DNA of 64,000 nucleotides, taken from Liriodendron chinense. Its lineage: Eukaryota > Streptophyta > Magnoliopsida > Magnoliales > Magnoliaceae. Position numbers and translations under genes: made by a program. Location: positions 62,001-126,000 of the forward strand of contig PVNU02002362.1 in NCBI GenBank assembly GCA_003013855.2, in the 5' to 3' direction. The notes under the pieces were generated by a model that had not been told where the DNA came from, made no database searches, and worked only from the letters and a program-made list of their open reading frames with translations. Position 1 is the first letter of the stretch, and each line of letters opens with the position of its first letter. Positions 23,315 to 34,510 of this stretch are shown one piece after another.

Positions 23315-25068
23315 TGAAAATGCGGTATAAGTTTGATTGCCGCTTTTGTAGAAGCAAGAAACAAGTTCCCTTGTCCTAGAGGGGGGTGAATAGGACACTT
23401 TTTAAATTTTCCAATTACACACTTGTAATCATGCAAAGTATTCTTTGAGAACTTACTTCGAACACAAGATATGCAGAGTATAAATCAATAAAAGCACATG
23501 TGAAAGAAGTAAATCAGTTCATCCATTCATCACACAACAAGAGATTTTTATAGTGGTTCGGTTATGTACCTACTCCACTCCCGGCTGATCCACTCACTCC
23601 TTGAGTGGCCGGATTTCACTATCACTATGGTTTTAAATGAGGTTAACCATAAACCTTAACAGCCTACAAAAGGACTTAAGACTCAACACATGGATTCATC
23701 CTTCCATAGGACTAATCCATGACCACTTTGTCCTATACAAGGGCTTGTCCTACTCAAGGACTTGTCCTACGCAAGGACTCTTACGAGTTTGGGTCTTCAA
23801 ACTCTGAAACCCAAATCTCAACTTGAGGAGGTTTCTTGGACTCGAAAGACTAAATATACTTAGCTGATTGAGTCCCTTGATGATGCCTTTGTTGAAGAAG
23901 CTTCGGCTTGGACGGAAGATACCTTCTTCAGCTCCCTCGATCAGCAACCTTGCTCCGGATGACTCATTGTAGATTCCAAGATGAGGGATTAGGGTTAGGT
24001 TGAGGCTATATGGGGATATGGCTTTTATATGAGGAAAGCTTCTACCTAAATCACCATTAATGGCATTGATGACAGGAGTATATCTATGAGAGGTAGGTCA
24101 AGATGCCATTAAAGAGGGGTTGAGTTCATGATTCAATCCAAGCTTTGAATGCTTCATCAATGTTGGTCAGATCAACATGGATTGAAGTATGAACTCAACA
24201 AATCTTAGGGTATGAGAGAAGGGGATCTCAAAGAGAAGGCACACACAAACCCTAAATGATGCTCAAGGTGTCTTTCACAAGATCCAACCGAGTTCCATAT
24301 ATAGAGATGACATTCAATGGTCAGCTCGATAGGATCCGATCGATCGGACATAAGTTTTAGCTAGATTTGAATTTTGCTAAAAAATAGGTTCTCCGATTGA
24401 TCGGACTTCGTTCCGATTGATCGGAAGACCCTGTTCGATTGATCAGACAGATAGTCCGATTGATCGGAATTCCTTCCAGAGAGTTTATGCAATGTTTCTG
24501 GATTTTGCTCCGATGGATTGGATGTATGTCCGATGGATCGGAGCACCCTGTCCGATGGATCGGACAGACCTCCGATTGATCGGAAAAGTGTCCAGAGAAG
24601 TTTTCAATGTTGCTGGACAATTGTCCGATTGATCGGAAGACCCTGTCCGATTGATCGGACAGACCTCCGATTGATCAGAAAAGTGTCAAGAGAAGTTTTC
24701 AATGTTGCTGGACAATTCTCCGATTGATCGGACATATCGTCCGATTGATCGGACACCTATCGGACTCATCTCCGATTGATCGGATACCTATCGGAGAGAG
24801 CAGACATACTGATTTTCAACTTTTAAGCAACTTCTACTAAAATGAACCCTTCCATAGCTGATCTAAATGGAAGGTGGACTATAGAAGGTGCTAAGGATGC
24901 ACCTAGGAAGGATTTGGGCCATCTATAGAAGGTTTTGGGATCAAAGGTTTGGATGGAGAGGCTTGAAGCTGACCGATGTGCGATCTTCTTTGAGTAGCTT
25001 CTGTCTTCAGCCGCAAGGAGACTCGACGACACACTAACCATGGTAATTGACAAATCTTTGCATTAACA
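23315..25068 (-). repeat. 3' LTR of Sirevirus (1,754 bp)
   Basis: Over the first ~1,010 bp I count about 6 differences from the other LTR. The following ~485 bp palindrome array has about 24. The last ~270 bp has about 5. Confidence 0.95.
24295..24790 (-). promoter_or_regulatory. Sirevirus LTR promoter: 15 CCGAT-N2-ATCGG dyads above TATA
   Basis: I count 15 units of CCGATTGATCGG or close variants (CCGATCGATCGG, CCGATGGATCGG) between 24336 and 24790. On the minus strand they lie upstream of the TATA box CTATATATGG (24295-24304), the nearest at 32 bp. Palindromes in the cis region of Sirevirus LTRs are established for maize. This is a copy with its own core word. Confidence 0.8.
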
Positions 25069-25360
25069 ATCTCCCCCTTTGTCAATTACCAGACAAAACC
25101 AAACCTATGAAAGTCTTGGTCCATACCATAGATTTTTCCTAGACACCAAAACCAAAATACATACATAGATCATGTCGAGGAAAATAAAAGCATTACACAT
25201 AGACATGACTCATTACATACAAAATGTACAGACTCAATGTACAGACATGACTCATTACAAAATGTACAGGCTTCACTTGAACTCCCCCTTAGTCCCTGCA
25301 CACAAAAGATCAACAAAAAAATAACCTGGACCTTTTGGTGGGATAACTTCTCCCCCTTTT
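25069..25360 (-). other. Polypurine tract and two further PPT-like copies
   Basis: AAAGGGGGAGAT (minus strand) abuts the 3' LTR at 25069. Further AAGGGGGAG-like tracts lie near 25277 and 25350. The first and third share neighbouring TTGTCAxxxxTTGACAAA-like words. Multiple tracts are a known Sirevirus trait. Confidence 0.7.
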
Positions 25361-25369
25361 TGTCAGTGA

Positions 25370-25960
25370 TTGACAAAGGTTAGTGAAATGAGAATGCAGC
25401 GCATATGTCATAGACTAAAGGAGGAAAAGAGACATTAACGAGCAGAGAGAGGAAGCCAAAACACACATGGTCATGCAAGGATATACAAGTATATGATAGT
25501 AAGCACAGTGGGCATATAGCCCAAGCAGCCAACCTCCCCTTCTGAAATGTATATCATAACCAACATACCATATATACAGCCCAAAATGGGGCAAGAAGCC
25601 CAATAAGGATAGAACAAGTACGCACAAGAATATGTATATACGCAAAAGAGTCAGATAAATGAGAAAAGATACACAAGATATCCACAGAGAATGATCATCA
25701 GACTGTCTAAATCCAACATAAGATCATAGCAAAATATCATAGCAAAAGAATGATCATCAGAATATCCAGATCCAACACAAGTTATAGCAAAATATCCAAA
25801 TCCAACATATGATCATTATAAATATCCAAAAAGAATGACCATCAGACTATCCAAAACAAAATGTGTCAATGGAAAGATGTATCAACCAATACAACTAATA
25901 AAGTCGCCCCAAAAAGATATCCGCGACTACACATATACTACGGACCCTGACTAAAAAGAT
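25370..25960. other. Non-coding spacer between PPT region and extra ORF
   Basis: No domain is recognised. Words such as GAATGATCATCAGA and ATCCAACAxxAGATCAT are repeated three or four times between 25690 and 25850. Confidence 0.6.
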
Positions 25961-25966
25961 AGACAG

Positions 25967-27145
25967 CTATGGATCAGGGCCAGCGACGTCATCACGTCGA
26001 CAAGAGAGAGCTGGTGTGAGGCGCTGAACAACATCATGTATCGTCTGCACCAGGCTCTCAAGACGCGTCAACCGCTCACCGTGCTGAGCTAGAGCGCCCT
26101 CCAGACGATCTAATTGAGCAATGATCTGCTCTGAGTTGGGAGGAGGCAGTGCGGAAGAGGCGTCGGACTGAAGTCGCCGCTTGACCGATCGACGTGCTGG
26201 GGCCGGCGTCGGGGCTGGAGCTGAAGACCCGCTATGGGTGCCAGACGACACCTGTGTGGGAGTATGAGAGAAGTCCCGGTCTTCCACGTTATCCTCTTTT
26301 GGTAGAGCCATCTTCTTGATATTGAGGTCCTTGAAGGTACGGCGAGGAATAGGATGGACCATAATATTTATGAATGCGCAATCGTGCCCCAATCTGGTAA
26401 TGATCCAGCCAAAAGGAATGGTGTTGCGGTTGTGTGGCAGAGCGTCCAGAATATGATGTAAAATGATGGATGGAAGACACAGACGCGTCCCATGACCAAC
26501 GTGATAGAGCAGATTGACCATATTTGCTGTGAGGTCGGATTTGTTATTACTGCGTGGGTAGACATTGGTGCTGAAAATTTGGTGGAGCACTCGAAATCTA
26601 TTGGACATTTCAGACGCCCGAAGTGCACTACCGTCTATCCACTCGGGATTGGGACCCCGGCACAAGTATCGAGTCCAATCAGCCCGACGAGTAGAATCAA
26701 GAAGATTGTCATTGGGTTGAGGGGCTGTGGACATGGGAATCTCAATCAGGTCGGCGATGGTTTGGGCTATGATCTTGACTACCCGTCCTCCAACAATAAC
26801 CTCACACGATGGAGAGTTTCCAACGGGGTTGATGATTTTGGATAAAAATACATACACAACCTCAGGATGCGCTACGCCTCCAAATCGTAGCACACCATCC
26901 CAGCCGATCTGTGCAAGAAGGGCTGGAATGCCAAAGGGCTCCACACATAACAAGGCGACCTCCCACTCATATATAATGGTGCAGGATTGGAATCGGGAGA
27001 TTGAAGCTGGATTCTTAGGTTGGGCAGGAGGAGCAGCAGGAGGTGGAGAACCCTGAGAAGGTCGAGAAGGTTGGAGCTTCTTAGACCTGGCGGTGGTGGA
27101 TGGCCCCGCAGCCATCTTGGACTTGCCTTTAGGATCTTTAAGCAT
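25967..27145 (-). CDS. Sirevirus additional ORF in env position, putative plant transposon protein-like
   Basis: An uninterrupted 392-codon frame lies downstream of RNase H and in the same sense as pol. Residues 1-47 are basic and Pro/Ala-rich. Residues about 50-260 form the conserved part, with RVLHQIFSTNVYPR followed by VNLLYHVGHGTRLCLPSIIL and PFGWIITRLGHD. I recall this pattern from the plant 'putative plant transposon protein' family (Transposase_32-like); that match is from memory and unchecked. A Ser/Pro/Ala linker (295-320) and a basic patch RRSVKRR lead to a coiled coil at about 338-376 (EQIIAQLDRLEGALAQHGER). I see no signal peptide or obvious membrane segment, so an envelope role is not supported. 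It has no stop although gag-pol of the same copy has several. A promoter-like block lies ~300 bp upstream (27444-27503). Confidence 0.75.
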   Translation of the reverse strand: MLKDPKGKSKMAAGPSTTARSKKLQPSRPSQGSPPPAAPPAQPKNPASISRFQSCTIIYEWEVALLCVEPFGIPALLAQIGWDGVLRFGGVAHPEVVYVFLSKIINPVGNSPSCEVIVGGRVVKIIAQTIADLIEIPMSTAPQPNDNLLDSTRRADWTRYLCRGPNPEWIDGSALRASEMSNRFRVLHQIFSTNVYPRSNNKSDLTANMVNLLYHVGHGTRLCLPSIILHHILDALPHNRNTIPFGWIITRLGHDCAFINIMVHPIPRRTFKDLNIKKMALPKEDNVEDRDFSHTPTQVSSGTHSGSSAPAPTPAPARRSVKRRLQSDASSALPPPNSEQIIAQLDRLEGALAQHGERLTRLESLVQTIHDVVQRLTPALSCRRDDVAGPDP

Positions 27146-27443
27146 GGTTTTTCAAGATTGGAAGAATGATTTGAACAATGCAGACACCAAGATGGACAGG
27201 AAGGAAGTGATGTACCAGGAAGAACTTCAAATCCCTACAAATGATAAGCTAATAGAGGAAAGGGAAAGAAGAAACCGAACTGACAGCTTTTGAGACCTTA
27301 CCTAGGAGACACGAGGAGCCATTTTTGCTGCAAATGAGGACCGATGGAAAGCCTGCCGAGCTACAGTCTGATCGCACAAGGATGCCCTAGCAGAAGAGTC
27401 TGAGAGAAAACAGAAATAGAGGGCAGAAATGAACAGAGCTCGC

Positions 27444-27503
27444 GTATATAACTATCGGACCCCCGATATTTCCGATTGATCGGAGAAGTGTCCGATCAAT
27501 CGG
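27444..27503 (-). promoter_or_regulatory. Internal promoter-like block ahead of the extra ORF
   Basis: CCGATTGATCGG (27472-27483) and CCGATCAATCGG (27492-27503) are the same dyads as in the LTR array. On the minus strand they are followed about 20 bp downstream by TTATATAC (27444-27451). A start about 30 bp further would give an unspliced leader of roughly 270 nt before the ORF ATG at 27145. Inferred from sequence only. Confidence 0.65.
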
Positions 27504-27908
27504 AAATGTCTCCAGTGACATTTAAACAGTTAAACCCTTCCTCCCTCCTGCAAATGATTCCCCAGCCTATTTTGTAAGAGTGTAAGCTTGAGAATATCAA
27601 TGATCACTCAATTATATGAGGCTAATTCCTCAGATATACCTATATGCACATGATTTTCCAATATGCTAGAGTGAGCATACCCCGATAGACTTCCGAAGGT
27701 GTTCAAACCTTGTGGAATCTAACGGCTTCATAAGGATGTCGGCCAATTGCCGCTCGGTTTAGATGTATTCAAGATTGATCAGTTTTTCTTCAACTAGTTC
27801 TCTTATAAAATGGTGCCGGATGTCGATATGCTTGGTTCGAGAATGTTGAACAGGATTTTTTGAAATATTAATGGCGCTTGTGTTGTCACAAAAAAGCGTC
27901 ATTTCGTC

Positions 27909-29875
27909 CTAATTAAGACCATAATCCTTCAACATCTGCTTCATCCAAAGTAGTTGAGCACAGTAACTACCGGCAGTAATATATTCAGCTTCAGTAGTGG
28001 ACAATGAGATGGAGTTTTGCTTTTTGCTATGCCAAGCAACTAAGCAGTTTCCGACGTAAAAACAGTCACTGCTTGTGGACTTTCTATCATCCATATTTCC
28101 GGCCCAATCGGCATAGGAGTACCCCGCAATGATGGTTGAGGTGTCAAAGGGGTACCACAAGCCGTATTCAGTTGTGCAGGCCACATATCTGATCACTCTT
28201 TTTACTGCAATGAGGTGTGATTCTCTAGGATCGGCTTGAAATCTAGCACATGCCCCTACACTAAAGGCAATATTGGGTCTACTTGCAGTGAGGTAGAGAA
28301 GACTCCCAATCATACTTCTATATAAATGTTGATCAACACTTTTGCCTAATAAGTCTTTGAAAAATTTAATGGTAGTGGCCATAGGCGTGGTGTGTGATCG
28401 ACCCGAGTCTAGCCCAAACCTCTTGACTAAATCTTTTGCATACTTAGTTTGGTTGATAAAGATTCCATTTTTCAGTTATTTAACTTGCAATCCTAGGAAG
28501 AAGTTTAGTTCGCCTACCAAACTCATCTCAAATTTAGATTTCATTAGTTCAGCAAATAAGCCAGAAAATTCTTCACAGTTTGACCCAAATACAATATCAT
28601 CCATATAAATCTGAGCAATGAGAAAGGATTCAGCCGTCCTCTTAACAAATAGGGTTTTATCAACACTCCCCCTAACAAACTTGTGAGCAATTAGAAATTG
28701 AGTAAGACGCTCATACCAGGCTCGGGGGGCTTGTTTTAACCCATAGAGAGCCTTTTTCAATCGGTAGACTCTTTGAGGATAACTAGGGTCCACAAACCCT
28801 TTTGGTTATTCAACATAAACCTCCTCATCAAGTATACCATTTAGAAAGACACTCTTCACGTCCATTTGAAATAATGTAAATTTGAGAGCACATGCTATGG
28901 ACATGAGAATTCGAATGGATTCGAGTCTAGCAACCGGGGCAAAGGTTTCATCAAAATCAATTCCCTCGATTTGAGAGTACCATTGAGCTACAAGACGTGC
29001 TTTGTTTCGAATTACATTGCCAGATTCATCTGTTTTGTTTTTGAAGATCCATTTAGTTCCAATGACATTTTTCTCATATGATCTTTCAACCAGAAACCAA
29101 ACCTCATTTCTGGTAAACTGTTGAAGTTCCTCTTGCATTGCAAGTATCCAAAACTCATCATTGAGAGCCTCATTTATATTTTTTGGTTCAATTTTTGAAG
29201 TGAAGCACACATGACTGTTGATGGCCTCAAGTTGTCTTCTCGTCTTGACTCCAACATCTGGATCTCCAATGATTTGATTGAGGGGATGATCCTTGATATG
29301 TGGAACATTTCCAGAAGCTATTGAGGCATTGGGAGTGGGAGATTTTTCAACAGGTTTACCTATGTGGCACGGTTCTCCCACTTCATCATCATCAAGTCTT
29401 GTATCTTCTTTGGATTGTTCATCAATGACAACATTTATGGATTCTTGAGTTGTTTTAGTCCTTGTGTTGTACACTCTATAGGCCCGACTATCAGAAGCAT
29501 ATCCTAGAAATATTCCCTCATCGCTCTTAGAGTCAAATTTTCCTAGATTTTCTCTATCTCGAAGGATGTGGCATTTGCTACCAAAGTCCCTAAAGTACTT
29601 GATGTTTGGAACTTTTCCATTCCACAGCTCATATGGGGTCTTATCTAGGCCGGCTCTCAAATAAACTCGATTAATGATGTGACAAGCTGTATTCACTGCT
29701 TCGGCCCACAGATTTTTTGCTATATTTTTGCTGTTCATCATAACTGTGGCCATGTCGAGTAGCACTCTGTTTTTCCTCTCTGCTACTCCATTTTGTTGTG
29801 GAGTTTTTGGGGATGAGAATTCATGTTTGATGCCTAAATTTTCATAGAATAGTTCAAAGCGCCCGTCCTCAAATT
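27909..29875 (-). pseudogene. Sirevirus integrase C-terminus, RT and RNase H, broken
   Basis: Three open pieces read leftwards. Piece 28806-29765 holds the integrase tail (LWAEAVNTACHIINR, TPYELWNGKVPNIKYF) and the RT start (DVKSVFLNGILDEEVYVE). Just right of it the conserved TPQQNGVAERKNR with the catalytic Glu is encoded in the same frame. Piece 28476-28793 holds RT motifs RLKKALYGLKQAPRAWYERL and YMDD. Piece 27909-28382 is RNase H (LYLTASRPNIAFSVG, YADWAGNMDDRKSTS, STTEAEYITAGS). Stops near 28800 and in 28383-28475 interrupt the frame. The domains are otherwise well conserved, so the lesions are few and recent. Confidence 0.9.
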
Positions 29876-29890
29876 CCCCCCCCCCCCCCC
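29876..29890 (-). repeat. C15 homopolymer inside the integrase core
   Basis: On the coding strand this is G15 directly after codons for KSDHG, at the second catalytic Asp of integrase. The frame changes across it: 29834-31279 upstream runs into a wrong frame, and the downstream frame resumes after the run. Confidence 0.85.
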
Positions 29891-32646
29891 ATGATCACTC
29901 TTAATACGTTTCACTGTGCATTCTTTCTCATTGTGGAGTCGTTTCATGAGTTTCTCAAATTCTTCAAATGTATCCGACTTTTCTTTCAAAAATACAACCC
30001 AAGTATATCGGGAATAGTCGTCAACAATAACAAAGAAGTACCTCTTACCACCTTGACTCATTACTCTTGTGGGACCTACGAGATCCATGTGGAGTAGATC
30101 AAGGGGTTTTGATGTAGCAATGATGGATGTCTTCTTATGTGCAACTTTAATTTGTTTACCTTTCAAGCATTCTACACATACTTCTTTTGGTTTCTTCCCA
30201 ATCTTTGGTAATCCTCTTACTAATTTCTTTCTACTCAACTTAGCAAGGTTCCTGTAATGGACATGACCAAGCCGTTGATGCCATAACTCAGTTTCATCAT
30301 TAATAGCCATGTGGCACATGGCAGATGGTCCCTCATCACCCTTGTTTTCAATAACATAGCAGTTATCTCCAGTGCGAAACCCTTTTAGTATCAATTTTCC
30401 AGTTTGGTCCATAATTTCGCTCATTTCTTTGGAGAATTTTACGGAATGCTGTTCATCACATATTTGAGAGATGCTTAATAGATTATGTTTCAAACCGTCA
30501 ACACATAGTACATCCTCAATTTTGGGCAATCCTGGCCCGGTGATGGTTCCCTTTCCAACAATCTTGGCAACACTCCTATCTCCAAAGGTAACAGACCCAC
30601 CATCAAATTCAGCATAATCAGAAAACTGAGTCCTATCACCTGTCATGTGTCGGGAGCATCCACTATCAAGGTACCACCTAGTGTTTCTTCCGGCTCTAAG
30701 GGCTGTATGAATAACTAAGCATTTGTTCTTTACTACCCATTTAGAGACTACCCTTTTTAGGGAACTAGGCTTCTTCGTTGATTCTAGGGATGTTATCGTT
30801 TGAGCATAAGGTGTTGAGGTTTTCTCTTTACTTGATTTCTCTTTCATCAGCTCCATGGTTCTTTTGTTCAACTGTTTTACCATTTTAAGGAGCTCTTCCA
30901 TTCTTTTGTCTTTCTTCGGTGGAGTGGGATAATTTTTCCTCATGTTTGGTGTTTGTTTAGGAGGACTCCACGTCTGATTCATCCTTTTTTCGGTAGGTAC
31001 AAATTTACCTTTCAAGTTTCGAACCGGATTCTTAAAGATCAAGCATTCAAACTTCAAATGTCCAACATCTCCGCATGCATGGCATATAGGTGAATTTCTC
31101 TTAGTGCTTCCTGATGCATTCCTAATCTTTTTAGGTTCTGGGTTACTAACCTTAGTTTGCTCACCATAGCCTAGCCCTCTTGTATTCCTACAAGGCTTAC
31201 CTGATTTAAGGATATCATCTAGTTTTTCTCTACTCTGGGCAAATTTTTCATTGAGTTGACTTTCTTGATTAAGCTGCAAGATTAGACATTGATTTGTAGT
31301 TTTGCCTTTTTCAGCTCATCTTCTAGGGTATTAATTTTTTCTTGAGCTGCTTTGTTTTTCCTTTCCAATTCACAGATCTGATAGTAAAATCCGTTGTTTT
31401 CTCCCTTCACTTCTTGCATTTCATAAGCCAATTTATTGTTGTCAATATTAGCTTGGCTCAACTTCTTGGTAAGAAGGATGCTTTGACGAAATAGCTCATC
31501 ATAGGCAACTTGTAAACCTTCATTATCATCCTCGTCATCATCGGAGGATGTCACATTATTTTCTGATAGCTCATGATCATCCTTGTCTCTTTCGCCTTGT
31601 ATGTCTGGGACAATCTCCGAGATAGAGGCCATCAGAATTTTAACTGATCCTCTCTCATCACTTTGATATTCTTCTGTTTCTGAATCTGTACTCTCGAGGT
31701 TGTCCCATGTGGCTGCCATTGCTTTCTTTTTAAATTTTTCTTTGGCAGGAGCTTGGCAGTCAGAGGCAATATGACTATAGCGTCCACAGTTGTAGCACTT
31801 AGGATCTTTTGGCTTGTTGTAAGATTTTCCTGTATAGCGCTTTTTGTCAAAAGATTTGCTATTTTTGTCAACCCTATTTCCTTTGTTTTTGAAGAATTTT
31901 CTAAACTTCTTAGCCATAAGAGCCATTTCATTCATATCCATTTCTTCATCACTATCAACTACAGATTCTTGTGTAGTGTGTGAGGTTTTCAGCACTGTGT
32001 TTCTACTTTTTGGGGATTTCTTGAAATGAAGTTCATGGGTCTGTAGAGATCCTAGTAAGTCTTCTATTTTCATAGTATCAATATCTCTACATTCTTCAAT
32101 AGTTATGACCTTGGAGGAGAATCGTTCGGGTAAGGATCTTAGAATTTTCCTACAAATGCGTGGATCCGATATCCTCTCCCCCAATCCTCACATAGCATTG
32201 GTGACATCGCTCAGCCGGGTGTAAAAGTCCATGAAGTTCTCATGTTCCTCCATTTTCATATTCTCAAATTGAGTAGTCAAGAGCTGAAGTTTTGACCTCT
32301 TGACTGTACTAGTTCCTTCATGAGTGGTTTCAAAGATGTCTCATGCTTCCTTAGCAGTTGTGCAATTACAAATTCTTTTAAACTCATCTGTTGAAACGGC
32401 ACAAAAGATAGCATTGAGTGCCTTGGCATTGCTAATGTATCTCAGTTGTTCAAGATCAGTCCATAAATCATCAGGTTTGACTGTGGTAGTGGTGACCCCA
32501 TCTATGACTGTGCTCAAGAGGGGTATTTCATATTTGATTTCCACAGATCTCCATGTTGCATGATCCAATGATTGCAAGAAGACTCTCATTCTTGCTTTCC
32601 AATATGCATAGTTTGATCCATCAAAATATGGAGGTTTGGAAACCAT
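29891..32646 (-). pseudogene. Sirevirus gag-protease-integrase N-terminal part, broken
   Basis: Reading leftwards, 32341-32646 is the gag N-terminus (PPYFDGSNYAYWKARM). A TGA near 32338 and another near 32186 interrupt it. 31282-32184 holds the gag middle with zinc knuckle CYNCGRYSHIASDC, an acidic SDDDEDDNEG stretch and a coiled coil. A frameshift at about 31280 leads to 29834-31279, which has a second knuckle CHACGDVGHLKFEC, the protease motif WYLDSGCSRHMTGD and the integrase zinc domain (WHQRLGHVHY...VCVECLKGKQ). The core then follows with LLHMDLVGP and IKSDHG. It ends at the C15 run. Two nonsense codons and two frame changes mean this copy cannot make a full polyprotein. Confidence 0.92.
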
Positions 32647-32727
32647 ACTAGAATCCCCTTTTGAGATGATATCAAGCTTCTAGAGACGGATCACACTCCG
32701 GGCTGTTATGCCTTTAAGGAGGAACCC

Positions 32728-32739
32728 TCTCTGATACCA
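32728..32739 (-). other. Primer binding site, initiator-Met type
   Basis: The minus strand reads TGGTATCAGAGA two bases after the LTR end at 32742. Confidence 0.92.
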
Positions 32740-32741
32740 AT

Positions 32742-34505
32742 TGAAAATGCGGTATAAGTTTGATTACTGCTTTTGTAGAAGCAAGAAACAAGTTACCTTG
32801 TCCTAGAGGGGGGTGAATAGGACACTTTTTAAATTTTCCAATTACACACTTGTAATCATGCAAAGTATTCTTTGAGAACTTACTTCGAACACAAGATATG
32901 CAGAGTATAAATCAATAAAAGCACATGTGAAAGAAGTAAATCAGTTCATCCATTCATCACACAACAAGAGATTTTTATAGTGGTTCGGTTATGTACCTAC
33001 TCCACTCCCGGCTGATCCACTCACTCCTTGAGTGGCCGGATTTCACTATCACTATGGTTTTAAATGAGGTTAACCATAAACCTTAACAGCCTACAAAAGG
33101 ACTTAAGACTCAACACATGGATTCATCCTTCCATAGGACTAATCCATGACCACTTTGTCCTATACAAGGGCTTGTCCTACTCAAGGACTTGTCCTACGCA
33201 AGGACTCTTACGAGTTTGGGTCTTCAAACTCTGAAACCCAAATCTCAACTTGAGGAGGTTTCTTGGACTCGAAAGACTAAATATACTTAGCTGATTGAGT
33301 CCCTTGATGATGCCTTTGTTGAAGAAGCTTCGGCTTGGACGGAAGATACCTTCTTAAGCTCCCTCGATCAGCAACCTTGCTCCGGATGACTCATTGTAGA
33401 TTCCAAGGTGAGGGATTAGGGTTAGGTTGAGGCTATATGGGGATATGGCTTTTATATGAGGAAAGCTTCTACCTAAATCACCATTAATGGCATTGATGAC
33501 AGGAGTATATCTATGAGAGGTAGGTCAAGATGCCATTAAAGAGGGGTTGAGTTCATGATTCAATCCAAGCTTTGAATACTTCATCAATGTTGGTCAGATC
33601 AACATGGATTGAAGTATGAACTCAACAAATCTTAGGGTATGAGAGAAGGGGATCTCAAAGAGAAGGCACACACAAACCCTAAATGATGCTCAAGGTGTCT
33701 TTCACAAGATCCAACCGAGTTCCATATATAGAGATGACATTCAACGGTCAGAAAACGGTCAGCTCGATAGGATCCGATCGATCGGACATAAGTTTTAGCT
33801 AGATTTGAATTTTGCTGAAAAACAAGTTCTCCAATTGATCGGACTTCCTTCCGATTGATCGGAAGACCCTGTCCGATTGATCGGACAGATAGTCTGATTG
33901 ATCGGAATTCCTTCCAGAGAGTTTATGCAATGTTTCTGGATTTTCCTCCGATGGATCGGATGTATGTCGGATGGATCGGAGCACCCTGTCCGATGGATCG
34001 GACAGACCTACGATTGATCGGAAAAGTGTCCAGAGAAGTTTTCAATGTTACTGGAAAATTGTCCGATTGATCGGACATATCGTCCGATTGATCGGACAGA
34101 CCTCCGATTGATCGGAAAAGTGTCCAGAGAAGTTTTCAATGTTACTGGACAATTCTCCGATTGATCGGACATATCGTCCGATTGATCGGACACCTATCGG
34201 ACTCGTCTCCGATTGATCGGATGCCTATCGGAGAGAGCAGACATACTGATTTTCAACTTTTAAGTAACTTCTGCTAAAATGAACCCTTCCATAGCTGATC
34301 TAAATGGAAGGTGGACTATAGATGGTGCTAAGGATGCACCTAGGAAGGATTTGGGCCATCTATAGAAGGTTTTGGGATCAAAGGTTTGGATGGAGAGGCT
34401 TGAAGCTGACTGATGTGCGATTTTCTTTGAGTAGCTTCTGTCTTCAGCCGCAAGGAGACTCGACGACACACTAACCATGGTAATTGACAAATCTTTGCAT
34501 TAACA
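32742..34505 (-). repeat. 5' LTR of Sirevirus (1,764 bp)
   Basis: Same termini as 23315-25068. It has a short duplication of ACGGTCAGAA type near 33745 that the other LTR lacks. Confidence 0.95.
33722..34225 (-). promoter_or_regulatory. Sirevirus 5' LTR promoter: dyad array and TATA
   Basis: TATA CTATATATGG at 33722-33731; the first dyad CCGATCGATCGG is at 33774-33785, followed by about 14 more up to 34225. Individual units differ from those in the 3' LTR, and one unit near 34066 has a different linker, as if copied from a neighbour. Confidence 0.8.
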
Positions 34506-34510
34506 ATTTC

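Larger units (their letters stand above)
23315..34505 (-). mobile_element. Complete Sirevirus-type Ty1/copia element with extra ORF (11.2 kb)
   Basis: LTRs at 23315-25068 and 32742-34505 begin TGTTAATGC and end TTTTCA on the minus strand. The duplication ATTTC flanks it (23310-23314 and 34506-34510). The initiator-Met primer site is at 32728-32739 and several polypurine tracts lie at 25069-25360. Gene order reading leftwards is gag (two zinc knuckles), protease, integrase, RT, RNase H, then an additional ORF before the 3' LTR. Large size, a long gag with the YWKARMRVFLQSLD motif and the additional 3' ORF place it with the SIRE/Maximus branch. LTRs are nearly identical outside the palindrome array, so the insertion is young, yet gag-pol already has several lesions. 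Confidence 0.96.

Noticed and set aside
24357..24727. Repetitive frames such as SDQSD repeats in the Sirevirus LTRs
   Set aside because: Translations of the palindrome array in a non-coding promoter region.
26492..27056. Plus-strand frames overlapping the Sirevirus extra ORF
   Set aside because: Shadow frames of the GC-rich ORF on the minus strand; the minus frame has the domain pattern and the promoter block.
25967..27145. Envelope function for the Sirevirus extra ORF
   Set aside because: I see no signal peptide, fusion segment or membrane anchor, so position alone is not enough.
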